Shown in pieces: positions 9,845 through 19,334 of a DNA stretch of 64,000 nucleotides; the first letter of the stretch is position 1; each line of letters begins with the position of its first letter. This stretch comes from Paralithodes platypus (taxonomy: Eukaryota > Arthropoda > Malacostraca > Decapoda > Lithodidae). Position numbers and translations under genes: made by a program. A model generated the notes under the pieces. It ran no database searches. It saw nothing but the letters and a program-made list of their open reading frames with translations, and was not told the DNA's origin. The stretch is from NCBI GenBank assembly GCA_032716605.1, contig CM064509.1:44136120-44200119 (forward strand), written 5' to 3'.

Positions 9845-9880
9845 TTTTATTAATATTATTATTATTATTATTATGTATAT

Positions 9881-9921
<41 letters not shown>
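9845..9921. repeat. TTA/TA microsatellite at the gypsy A-1 left edge
   Basis: ATT repeats, then a TA array directly abutting the terminal TGTAGTA of the inverted LTR. The other end of A-1 (40084) also abuts a TA array. Confidence 0.9.
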
Positions 9922-9927
<6 letters not shown>

Positions 9928-10374
9928 ACTTATTTTCTTATCTCGAATATACTACTAGAGTGGGGGATAAATCGACAGTCATTTAGAAGTTCGTATACTT
10001 TATTTAACAAACTTGCTACTACACTAATAACTGTTTCTCTGTTTGGGCCGAGGTGAGATCAAGACACGGATTGAATATTACGTCGACCCAACATAGGTTG
10101 TACTTTGGAACCCGAGAACTTCCGTTACTCCCTATTTGGATTCCCGATATTCAGGTATTGACTTAAGTCGGCTTCGATCCAAAGGCACGTTATTAGTTTC
10201 TAAAATAATATGGATTTTACCGAGACCTGCTGTGTCTACTCCAGAGACCAGGGCATTAATGAATCATACCTTTATTCACTTATCTAAACAAGAGTTATAT
10301 TTCTAAACTAAACTTCGAAATTATATACTTTTACCGGGCCTACTATGTCTACTCCAGAGACCAAGGCGTTACTA

Positions 10375-11078
10375 CATTATGTAATGGTTAAGGTGGCAAA
10401 AATCTGTGTGTGATAACCCGGGTTCGAATCCCGGCGGATCATATAATTATACTTTAATTAATTTCATTGGGGGTGTTTGGTGTTGTGGTGAAATTAATAG
10501 ATTATCAGTAGGTTCAGGGATATTTCGTCGTGAGGCCGGTCTATATGATCTGTGCCCCATGAATATTCTTTCCTCTCACTTAAACATTAGGCCTACCATA
10601 GCGCGGTTAGGAGTATGAACATGATTAGATTAATATCCAGTATTCGAGAATGGATAATAAGTTGTAGGCGTGTGCATAAACCTTTAACCGTCCTGGTGGC
10701 GTAATGGTTAAGGTGGCCAAAATCTGTGTGTGATAACCCGGGTTCGAATCCCGGCAGATCATATATACTTTAATTTTATTTTATTTTTTATTTTGTTTTT
10801 CTATATTCCAACTACTCCCTCTCGGGCATAGGCTGAGAGCCTGTACATTCCACAGTTCAACACGGTGAAGCCCGTGAGGTCTTGTTCCAGTCTGGGGAGT
10901 GAGACATGTGAAGCATCCATCATGGCTCGAAGCAGCTCCATCTCTGAAGCGGGTGGTTGCTTCGTTCAAGTGCTTCACCGTCTCACCCTCCAGACTCAGA
11001 CCCTCACTCTCAGAACGCCGCCTATTGAGCAGTGAACTCATTGGGGGTGTTTGGTGTTATGGTGAAATTAATAAAATA
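10375..11078 (+). repeat. SINE cluster inside the A-1 3' LTR
   Basis: Two tRNA-like heads with B box GGTTCGAATCC lie at about 10388-10445 and 10691-10763; the second has the A box TGGCGTAATGGTTAAGG. A body segment (GGGGTGTTTGGTGTT) recurs at 10471 and 11045. Inside the second unit, at about 10783-11037, sits a headless minus-strand copy of the SINE at 40206-40676 (GGGCATAGGCTGAG, CTCACTCTCAGAACGCC). The uninterrupted LTR reads through this point at about 38470-38490. Confidence 0.7.
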
Positions 11079-11363
11079 TAGAATATCCTCTTAACCATAT
11101 ACAATACATTTACTCGTATGACAAGGCCGTAGTTACAATTTTACCTCAATTGCCCTTCTAAATACTCTTTGATTATATAATATCCTTGTTACTTCATACA
11201 ATACATTTCTTCTAAATGACCAGGGCGTTGTTACAAGTTACCTCGATTGCCTTATCTAAATACTCTTGGATTATATATACGCGTAATCCTATTACAAACA
11301 ATTTATATTCACATATATCACTGGTCAATAATAATTCTTAACCTAATGTAAGCAGCACCTTAA

Positions 11364-11427
11364 CCCGGGAGCTGCGGGGAGACTCTTAAGAGTTCCCCCG
11401 GCGCACTGCGGGGAGACTCTTAAGAGC
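11364..11427 (+). repeat. piggyBac terminal and subterminal repeats
   Basis: CTGCGGGGAGACTCTTAAGAG occurs twice, at about 11372 and 11408, each copy ending in the palindrome CTCTTAAGAG. This layout fits transposase-binding repeats. The segment is identical to the right end of the 631-bp MITE, read in reverse. Confidence 0.85.
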
Positions 11428-11583
11428 AGAGACTTTGAACACGTACCAAAACCGCGCGTTTATAGCCAGGCGGCTGAAAATTGGTGTGGGTATAGTACTA
11501 CATGTCAACTCTCGATACCACCCCGCCAAACGCTCGCCCCGCACTCGTGCAAGCACCACCACGCCAGTAACCACGCACTAGTC

Positions 11584-14454
11584 ATGGAGCCTACACGTCC
11601 CTCACGCTCGCTCCCTAATGACACAACCAGCCCTCCTTCTGGTGGTGTTAGCCGCCGTGGAAGGCAGAGGGTGGCTGCCAAAGACCCTAGCTACCAGTAC
11701 GACACGCCCTACAGCTCAGAGGACGAATCACCAGCACCAAAAGCACGTAAAACACATGCAAGCAGGGCAATGGCACAGAGGTCATTGGTCTTTCGGGACA
11801 CTGCCACCACGACCCAGGCCACTGCAACAACCACTACCACCACCACTGCCACCACTGCCACCCCTGCCACCCCTGCCACCGGTACCAGCGACGCAGGAGG
11901 CCGCCCTAGGGCTGCATTACCTGCGGGGGCAGGAAAAATGAAAGGCACGGGCGTAGGGAAAAGAACCCGTACGCCAGCCACAGTGCCCCTACCACCACCA
12001 ACACCACCAGCCGCCCCTGGCCCGGCTGCCCCTGCCGCCCCTGCTGCCCCTGCCGCCCCTGCCGCCCCTGCTGCCCCTGCCGCCCCTGCCGCCCCTGCCC
12101 AAGGAACAGGGAAGGGGAAGGGGAAAGGGAGAGGGAAAGCGACTGGGAAAGCGACTGCTGGCCCTGGTGTCCCTGCCGGCCCTGCCGCCCCTGCCGCCCC
12201 TGCTGCCCCTGCCGCCCCTTCCGCCCCTGCCGCCCCTGCCCAAGGAACAGGGAAGGGGAAGGGGAAAGGGAGAGGGAAATCGACTGCTGGCCCTGGTGTC
12301 CCTGCCTGCCCTGCCGCCCCTGCCGCCCCTGCCGCCCCTGCCGCCCCTGCCCAAGGAACAGAGAGAAGGGCGACAGGCACCACCATCATCTTGCCATCAA
12401 GGCCACGCACCACTGCTGCCCCTGCCGCCGCCGCGCCTGCCGCCGCCGCCCCTGCCGCCGCCCCTGCCACCACCTCTGCTGTCCCTGTCCATAAGACTCC
12501 CGCACGTGCCAAAGTGACCCGGAAAACTCTTACACCATCTAAGTATGCCGCCCTGCTGTTTGATGGTGATTCGCAGGACATTGGTAGCCCGGGTTTCGAC
12601 GACGAAGCCCTAGCACGGGACCAAGGGTGGGGGGATTTGGGAGTGGACAGTGGGAGTGAGTCCGACGTCGGTGACGAAAACGAGGAAGGGCATCGTCTGT
12701 CGAGTGAAGAGGAGGGTAATGATGATGAAGTGCTGTATCGCGACCATGGAAGCGATATTTCAGACGCAGAAGCAGACGCAGACGACATTCCGATCCCTGG
12801 CATGCCTTCGTTCGATTGGTCTGACGGGGTCAATTTTGTACCTGACGTGCCCCAGTTCAATCCTGGGACGTCAGGAACAACTGACGACTGGCCCTGTGAT
12901 GATCAAGCGAACGAAAGCGACTTCTTCCTCGCTTTTTTCGACATGGAGGTAATGACGTACATCGTTGCCCAAACAAACGCCTACTACAGGTGGGTGTTTG
13001 GCAGATTGGACGTCCTTTCTCCAAAAGCGAGAATACGAGGCTGGGTGGATACGACTGTGGCAGAATTTCTGACGTTCTTTGCCTTGTTGTTCCTCATGCC
13101 TCTGATCAAGAAGCATGTGTTGCAACACTACTGGAAGCACGACCCTCTCATCGCCACCCCAACTTTCAATAAGTTCATGACTCGTGACAGATTTTTGTTG
13201 CTGCTAAGATTTATGCACTTTGCAGACAACGAAAATCCTAACAGGATTGACAGGATATGGAAAGTTCGGGATGTGTTCACCATGTTGTTGGAGAGGTATA
13301 GGAAATACTTTTACCCCTTCCTCAATTTGGTGATTGATGAGTCGCTCGTGCTCTTCAAAGGACGTCTTGTTTTCAAGCAGTATATCCCCTTGAAGAGGCA
13401 TAGGTTCGGAATCAAGCTCTTCGTGTTGTGCGACTGTGAAACTGGAATAGTGCTTGACATGATCGTGTATACAGGAACTGACATTGACGTACCGAAAGCC
13501 GCTGCCAATGACCCCATGGGCATGTCAGGTGCCATCGTCAGGAAAATGTTGGCACCTTACCTGGGCAAAGGCCACATCATCTACACTGACAACTGGTATA
13601 CTTCTCCTGCTCTCTGCCAGTTTCTTTATGACAACCAAACGGGGTCATGTGGGACTGTCAGAAAGACAAGAAAGTTTATGCCAAAGTTCACAGGTGATGT
13701 CATTCCTCTCACAGATGCCTCCTCCAGTGACACACCTTCAGAAGACGACCTGGCCCAGGAACACCGCGAGAGGCATGTGCGAAGAAGGCGACGAAAGGGG
13801 CAGAAATACAAGCAGCTCGAGAAGTGTGGGAAACTGATAGCCCTGAAGTGGAAGGATAAGCGAGACGTCCACCTGCTTTCCACCGTCCACACAGGTGCCC
13901 AGGTGGATTCTGGCAAAATCCACTACCGAACCAGGAAGACAATCTACAAGCCCGACATGGTAGTGGACTACACCAAAAACATGCGCCTGGTGGACAAGTC
14001 TGACTGTCAGCTGTCAGGTGTTGAGTGTCTGAGGAAGACTGTGAAGTGGTATCACAAGCTCTTCCTCCACCTAGTTGACATAACGATGCTGAACGCCTAC
14101 AACTTGTGGTTGGTGAAGAAGGATATGGCCCCAAACCAGAAGCTGAAATTCCGGGAGTTCGTGTACAACGTCTCCTACCAACTCCTGGAGAAGTATGGCA
14201 CCACCACTCACAGACGTACGGCATGGCGTGGGGATCACGTTCCTGACCGCATCCAGCTGGGTGTCGAAAGACACTACACAACCAACACCGAGCTGATTGG
14301 CACTCGTCACAGGCAGGTGCAGTGCACCGTCTGCAGCTCCAGTGTGAGGAAACCCCATGTAACCAAAAGAGTCACCTCAATGTGCGCCGAGTGCAAAGTT
14401 GCACTCTGCCTGGGTGACTGCTTCAGGGACTACCACACCTTCAAGAACTACTGA
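11584..14454 (+). CDS. piggyBac-type transposase, 956 aa, intact
   Basis: DDE_Tnp_1_7-type transposase that would cut and paste at TTAA. Residues 1-110 are Ser/Thr/basic. Residues about 130-300 are low complexity: Pro-Ala-Ala triplets alternating with basic modules (GTGKGKGKGRGK). Residues about 310-430 are acidic. The catalytic domain follows, with Asp585 in NLVIDESLVLFKG, Asp669 in HIIYTDNWYTSP and Asp795 in MVVDYTKNMRLVDKSD, the expected DDD triad. The C-terminal 50 residues form a Cys-rich zinc domain (CTVC...CAEC...CLGDCF..YH). It is much longer than the roughly 600-aa classical protein because of the N-terminal expansion. The start is the first ATG after a TATA-like TTTATAG at about 11459. 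All catalytic residues are present and no stops interrupt it, so it may be active or recently active. Confidence 0.96.
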   Translation: MEPTRPSRSLPNDTTSPPSGGVSRRGRQRVAAKDPSYQYDTPYSSEDESPAPKARKTHASRAMAQRSLVFRDTATTTQATATTTTTTTATTATPATPATGTSDAGGRPRAALPAGAGKMKGTGVGKRTRTPATVPLPPPTPPAAPGPAAPAAPAAPAAPAAPAAPAAPAAPAQGTGKGKGKGRGKATGKATAGPGVPAGPAAPAAPAAPAAPSAPAAPAQGTGKGKGKGRGKSTAGPGVPACPAAPAAPAAPAAPAQGTERRATGTTIILPSRPRTTAAPAAAAPAAAAPAAAPATTSAVPVHKTPARAKVTRKTLTPSKYAALLFDGDSQDIGSPGFDDEALARDQGWGDLGVDSGSESDVGDENEEGHRLSSEEEGNDDEVLYRDHGSDISDAEADADDIPIPGMPSFDWSDGVNFVPDVPQFNPGTSGTTDDWPCDDQANESDFFLAFFDMEVMTYIVAQTNAYYRWVFGRLDVLSPKARIRGWVDTTVAEFLTFFALLFLMPLIKKHVLQHYWKHDPLIATPTFNKFMTRDRFLLLLRFMHFADNENPNRIDRIWKVRDVFTMLLERYRKYFYPFLNLVIDESLVLFKGRLVFKQYIPLKRHRFGIKLFVLCDCETGIVLDMIVYTGTDIDVPKAAANDPMGMSGAIVRKMLAPYLGKGHIIYTDNWYTSPALCQFLYDNQTGSCGTVRKTRKFMPKFTGDVIPLTDASSSDTPSEDDLAQEHRERHVRRRRRKGQKYKQLEKCGKLIALKWKDKRDVHLLSTVHTGAQVDSGKIHYRTRKTIYKPDMVVDYTKNMRLVDKSDCQLSGVECLRKTVKWYHKLFLHLVDITMLNAYNLWLVKKDMAPNQKLKFREFVYNVSYQLLEKYGTTTHRRTAWRGDHVPDRIQLGVERHYTTNTELIGTRHRQVQCTVCSSSVRKPHVTKRVTSMCAECKVALCLGDCFRDYHTFKNY

Positions 14455-14877
14455 GTGTCGGCCCCTGCCCTGCCCTGCCCTGGACTCGCCCCGTGCCCTG
14501 CCCTGGACTCGCCTCCTGCCCTGCCCTGCCCTGGACTCGCGCCCTACCTTACCTGACCTGACCTAATTGATCACGCTACCTCATAATGTAACATATATAT
14601 TATATAATGTATAAGTTCCAAAGATGTCCCTGTGATATAGCTTTTACATTATATAATTGTATGTTTCATTATTTAGTTTATAAGTTTCAAAGATTTACAT
14701 GTAATATGCCTTATTTTTTAGTATATCAATATATATGTTTGTTATTAGCCTAAGTAATGTGTATATAATTATTTTCTTACCTCAAATGAATTGTACAAAA
14801 ATAAATATGTTTCAATAAATCATGTCAAACCTACTATGATAATAAAATAAAACAATAAAAAAGAAAAAAAAGAAAAC

Positions 14878-14957
14878 AAGGTCATGTCATTGTATTCTTA
14901 CAATATGATATATTCTATGAATATTTCATATTGTTTGAATACAATGGCATGATCTTG
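14878..14957. repeat. Imperfect 32-bp-arm hairpin
   Basis: Arms around CAAGGTCATGTCATTGTATTC and its partner GAATACAATGGCATGATCTTG pair with about four mismatches over 32 bp around a 16-nt loop. Confidence 0.85.
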
Positions 14958-15012
14958 TAAAAAAAATTTTTTATAAAAATTTGTCTAGACAATATAAAAC
15001 CTTCCCCATAAC

Positions 15013-15095
15013 CCCCTCCTGGATTCGATCCCACTACCCTACGACACTTTGAGTTTTCCAGTCCGCGACCTTACCAACCATGCCACAGGAGCTCA
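15013..15095 (-). repeat. tRNA-like SINE segment within piggyBac tail
   Basis: On the minus strand: CTCCTGT, A box TGGCATGGTTGGTAAGG, B box GGATCGAATCC and AGGAG, so the outer ends can pair as an acceptor stem over six of seven bases. The anticodon arm does not form a clean stem. I read it as a tRNA-derived SINE; a degraded tRNA gene is possible. Confidence 0.5.
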
Positions 15096-16191
15096 TACCA
15101 AATATCACTCAAAACTTCGTGTCTACAATCGAAATGACAATATACAAAAAAAAATGAATTATCCCACCAATTTACGTTTGTAAATTGATGGGATTATCAA
15201 TTATATCATGCCAAGGTTTATAATAGTTTGTCTCTGTCAAGAATTAGTAATTATATAACTTTATTCTGTCAAAAATTGCCCAAACACTCAGCAAAATTGC
15301 CCCTCTCAGTGTGACTCCACTCATTTTCACACGGTCAGGCGGTCACGAGGTGACCCTTGCCGCTCCTTGATTCTCCAGCTACAGCAGTTCTGTCTGGGAA
15401 CAAAATTGGTATAAATACAATAATGGATAAAATACTCTTCACAAATACATTTGTATTGTATAATATTGTAAATAAAAATGAATAATAACTGTGTGGGTGT
15501 CGAAAATTGCTCAACCAGCTTTCTTATGTCTCGCCTACGCGCGTATATTGGATTATACATAGTCATGACTGTCATACAAATAATTGCAGTAGGTCTCGAA
15601 TATACATTTAGATTGCATATTACTTCGAAATAAATAAGTAAACGTTTCTCTGGTGGCAATCTACCCTTTCGCAGGTGTAAGGAGACACCAGTCTATATTT
15701 AGCCCTCTATCACAACAGGCAATCTGCCTGTGTTGACTCAGCACCGTCGCTGGTGGTCTATAAATATAGTACTTTATTTACAGTCAATGGCCTACATGTT
15801 TCTGTGGTACTTTACATGTGTCTAAAATGCAATGTCTGCTTGCATAAAAATGCAATTCTGAAGTCCATTTATATGTACGACATACGCATGTCTCAGTTTC
15901 TCTCTCTCTCTCTCTCTCTCTCCATTCCTGACTCATGTTATTGTAGACCTGTTGATGGCAACGAACACCAGCCATCTGGTAGACATAAGGGTCAAAATAC
16001 CAAACATCAATACGCCTGGGGCGCCTCCACAATTATCACTAAGCTGGTTATCTATCTAGAGATCTGCCTGACTTCCATCTCTCCACGACTCACTCACTCA
16101 CTGCACCCCTGCATGCCTCCCTCCCACCCACCCACCCACCCCCAACCCCCCCTTTCAGGCTTCCGTCTGCTAGAAACACATTCACAATTTG

Positions 16192-16745
16192 CGTAAATAT
16201 CGCATCAATTGGGCTATATGCGGTATATTCCTTGTTATATGGGACGCCTACATATGTACACGTCTTTATTATAGCATGAGAGTGCTCTAAATACAAGATT
16301 GACGTGATATTTATGGCGTAACACACCCTCTCCCCCTTTCATTCCCACCACAACTCACTCACACCTTGGTTCACGCATAGAAACTCATTGATAATGTGCG
16401 TAAATATCGCATGAATTGGTTTATATGCGGTATATATTTTGATATATGGCACGTATACATACGTACAAGTCTGTATTATAGCGTGACAGTGCTCTACGTA
16501 CAAGATATACGTGATATGTATGGCGTAAACCACACTCTCAGCTCATAAATTGCCGCCAAACCTCCAACACATCTTCATTCCCGCCTAAATATTCTCTTAT
16601 AATTCCCTTATATATTGCAATTTTTGGTCACTATGAGGCATATTCATTGTTATATGGGTGCCCTACACATGTATACATACTCTAAATAGCCTAAAAGGGC
16701 TCGAAAAAGGAGATATACGTGATAATACGCGGTAACCCACCCCCT
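16192..16745. repeat. Three diverged ~190-bp tandem units near the piggyBac right end
   Basis: Units at about 16192-16370, 16390-16560 and 16590-16745 share GCGTAAATAT, TATATGCGGTATAT, GTTATATGG, ATACACG-like steps and the closing GATATACGTGATA...GCGGTAA. Repeats this close to an element end may be transposase-binding or structural. Confidence 0.7.
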
Positions 16746-17472
16746 CCTCCCTCTCCTTCTATCCCCTGCGCGCGTAAATATTCGGCAGGGAAATCTCGCC
16801 GCTCGATGACAATCTAGCCGCGCGGTGCCATTCGCTCCACATTTTTCAACTACGGACCGTTCCCCTACCCCCCCCAGACATTTTTTGGGGGGTCAAATAT
16901 ATATGGGCCGATGCACGCAAACATTCCCTACACGTTGATGTACTTTTTATCGAAATTGGCAATAGGTCCCAAAATCATCATAGGTGCGCACAGTCTTACC
17001 CTGTAGAAAACCCCCTGTGCGCCGCGGAGAGGTTAATATCTTTACATGGACAAGGTTCTCCGCTTTTATCCCTTTACATTATGATTACAATATTATCCTG
17101 GACTTAACACCCGTAACGCTTAGCACAGACCGAATATTCCTTTAACTATGATAACAGATAATGTTTCCTTTATAACCAAAGATTTCGCTGATCATACGGA
17201 CTAGTGTCCTTCCTACCTATTTCTCAAACTAAAGCTGGTCTAATGGCAACTATTATGTATTCCCCTGAGCCTTATAGTTGCGTGTCTATCCTCAAGAAGT
17301 ATTCCCTTTTACTTTACTATTAATATCTATGTGCTGTCCTAGCAGATCCTATACTAGCTATAACTAATCGGCATGGAGCCTTTTCTAACAAGAATAACTA
17401 TTTCCCTCTTAACACATCATCATTTTATTTATCAACAAAAGTCTAGTATCTCTTCTCTTTGGTTTGTCCTAT

Positions 17473-18232
17473 CTATCTATCTATCTATCTATCTATATGC
17501 TCAGGCCCAATCCCCATTTTGGGGGTAGCCGACTCAAGACAGAGCAAGAACAGGGAAACACAAAAACAACATAAAACAAAAAATAAACACAGATAAAAGA
17601 CACAAACTCTCACACATCCAGGTCACCCAGGAGAAGACCCAGAGACCAGGGTTACCAAGGTCACTCCAGCACTCCCCCGGCCCCTGACCACCCGGAGAGG
17701 TTCCGATCTCGGCAGGCAGATATGCAGCGGAGCCAAAGCCACAAGCCCTCCCACCACACTTCCAGGCACACCCTTTATATTAATCGTCTCCCCGGGCCAG
17801 GCGCCTGATGGCCTATTATCTAGTCCAACTTGCGCCCGACCCCTTACTCCAAATGACCACGTGTTCACTCAACTATTCACAAGCATCTCCATTCACTCCT
17901 GTCCACCACCACTTCCCCTGCCTGATCTATAGTCATTCCTCTATCATCCAAAGCCTTTCTTACACAGTCTCTCCATCTCAATGGGGGTCTTCCTGCCCTT
18001 CTATCTCCCCTTGTACCTGACTCACATATTCTTTGTAAGCCTTTCATCTCCCATTCGTTCAACATGACCATACCAGCTCAGCACCCTTCTGTCCACTCTG
18101 GCTGACAAATGTTCCTGCTGCCCCACTCTCCTACGTATCTCTTCATTCCTCAATCTGTCTCTACGAGTAACTCCACACATACTCCTCAAGCAGCTCATCT
18201 CCATCACATCCAGCCCTCTTTTCTCCTTTTTC
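17473..18232 (-). pseudogene. LINE 3' fragment with TSD, 760 bp
   Basis: 5'-truncated LINE. The minus strand encodes the RT C-terminal region (LRSMCGVTRRDR, LSWYGHVERMGDERL, then RRAGRPPLRWRDCVRKAL). The element ends in a (TAGA)n tail (CTAT repeats at 17471-17496 on the plus strand). A 9-bp duplication TTGTCCTAT lies at 17464-17472 and 18233-18241. The A-1 5' LTR at about 39220-39240 shows the empty site. It resembles the fragment at 237-857 in domain but is not the same copy. Confidence 0.88.
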
Positions 18233-18431
18233 TTGTCCTATAAGAACACATAAATTATTATGGAACCACTAGATTAGTCATGCATTTTCTCTCTATCTTT
18301 AATTCTGGTTCGGGCACAATATGGGTCCTTTAAAAATATATATTTATGGTATACTGCTAGGTGTGTACTGGAACAATTTCACCACCTCAGAGCTGGCCAA
18401 TAGCTCTTCTGGAAATTCTCACTCCCGTCTA

Positions 18432-19334
18432 CTATCTGTCATCCCTCTTGAATCGCTTGGCTGTAAGTATGCAAGCCAGCGATGTGACGACAGGCGGCGG
18501 ATACTGAAGGTGTATCCGCCTAGTAGGTGTGAGCGATGCTAGGCCTGAGGTGGTCTTTACTGGAACATTTGGTGAGGGCTGGGTGGCTGGAATAAGTAGT
18601 TCCGAGTTCCCTTTGGTGCCCAAGCGAGAGAGAGGAAGTGGGTTGCAAGAAGCACACCCAGTGGATTCCGAGAGGTGAATGACCGCTGCAGCCTCCCCCA
18701 CCCACTTAATATAGTAACGCCTCCCGCTCTCCCGCGTCTCCACTCTTTTTTCTTCATAATATGTTCCTGGAAGCTGGTTGCAAATGTCTTTTAGTGGCTT
18801 ACAGGAGTATAGGGCTGGCAGTGATATATTAGACCCATTCCAACCAGAGGAATTGGCCGGTGAAGAGAGCGAGAGCGAGTTTAAAGGTGTGGCGGTACAC
18901 GTATCCGTGCGCTCCGAAAATGGAGGCTTCTGATTGGTCGGCCGGGAAGGCGTGGCATGTTTATGACGTGAGCCCGAAGTGTCAAACTCAGCTGATGAAG
19001 AGAGAAGGTAAAAGGGGGCACGCTGATTGGTGGATGGCCTTTTTACTTTATCACTCCCTGCAAAATTAAGGCGAGCTCCTGATCGCCGTAAAACCGTTCC
19101 TTTGAAATCCCGGCCATCACTCTGCCAATCCACCAGTCCACTGTGCTCACAAATGCATCTGTGTAACTGGAGTGCTGGATTTTTATATCCAACTTCAGTT
19201 TTAGCCAATAGGACTTGCCCGGGTTGACTGAGGAGTTGCTTGAATGCTCGGGTAGTATTTACTCTCTGTCCTTTCTCACCGACCAGGGCTATTAGTCGGC
19301 GGAGCCGGTACTGAGGGTCAGAGGGGAGAGGCAT
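18432..19334 (-). CDS. Gypsy A-1 ORF crossing the PPT into the 3' LTR
   Basis: A 300-codon minus-strand frame starting at MPLPSDPQYRLRR. The first ~85 residues match the C-terminal end of the A-2 post-integrase ORF (60337-60595), at roughly 70% identity by eye. Where A-2 has TGA, this copy has TCA, and the frame continues through the polypurine tract and LTR edge (GSDKVKRPS) for about 200 more residues (AEFDTSG, NQLPGTYYEEK, LASLTPTRRIHLQYP). The LTR-encoded part matches the 5' LTR of A-1 and both LTRs of A-2. No membrane segment or known domain was recognised. The last ~25 residues are out of frame with the others. Its function is unknown. Confidence 0.6.
   Translation of the reverse strand: MPLPSDPQYRLRRLIALVGEKGQRVNTTRAFKQLLSQPGQVLLAKTEVGYKNPALQLHRCICEHSGLVDWQSDGRDFKGTVLRRSGARLNFAGSDKVKRPSTNQRAPFYLLSSSAEFDTSGSRHKHATPSRPTNQKPPFSERTDTCTATPLNSLSLSSPANSSGWNGSNISLPALYSCKPLKDICNQLPGTYYEEKRVETRESGRRYYIKWVGEAAAVIHLSESTGCASCNPLPLSRLGTKGNSELLIPATQPSPNVPVKTTSGLASLTPTRRIHLQYPPPVVTSLACILTAKRFKRDDR

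Larger units (their letters stand above)
11364..17032 (+). mobile_element. piggyBac-type DNA transposon, 5.7 kb, full length
   Basis: Bounded by TTAA at 11360-11363 and 17033-17036. The left end is CCCGGGAGCTGCGGGG, and the right end read inward is CCTCTCCGCGGCGCACAGG. The same point in the 5' LTR of A-1 (38774-38777) has one TTAA and continuous flanks (GCAGCACC on one side, TACATGG on the other), which is a direct empty-site control. It encodes one intact transposase (11584-14454) followed by an unusually long 2.6-kb noncoding tail. A 631-bp element at 32376-33006 shares both termini. Confidence 0.96.
14455..17032. other. Long noncoding 3' region of the piggyBac element
   Basis: No protein-coding signal. 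It holds a CCCTGCC-type minisatellite just after the stop (14460-14570), two hairpins (14878-14957 and 15159-15200), a tRNA-like segment (15013-15095), a TC microsatellite (15898-15923), and three diverged units of about 190 bp near the terminus (16192-16745). AATAAA at about 14811 is a possible poly(A) signal for the transposase mRNA. Confidence 0.7.
9922..19053 (-). repeat. Gypsy A-1 3' LTR (interrupted)
   Basis: Inverted LTR beginning TGTAGTA and ending ACTTTATCA, so the LTR runs TG...CA on its own strand. It matches 38024-40083 nearly base for base outside the inserts. Inserted since: SINEs (10375-11078), piggyBac (11364-17032) and a LINE tail (17473-18232). It also lacks about 55 bp present in the 5' LTR near 39715-39780. 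The piece CTTAATTTTGCAGGGAG just outside it is the presumed polypurine tract. Confidence 0.88.

Noticed and set aside
10691..10763. Functional tRNA gene
   Set aside because: A and B boxes and a good T arm exist, but acceptor ends do not pair and the segment is a repeated SINE head.
11709..12860. 383-aa Gly/Ala/Val-rich ORF on the minus strand
   Set aside because: It is the antisense of the Pro-Ala-rich part of the piggyBac transposase and lacks any domain.
15013..15095. Functional tRNA gene
   Set aside because: An acceptor stem is possible, but no clean anticodon stem can be drawn and it sits in a transposon tail.
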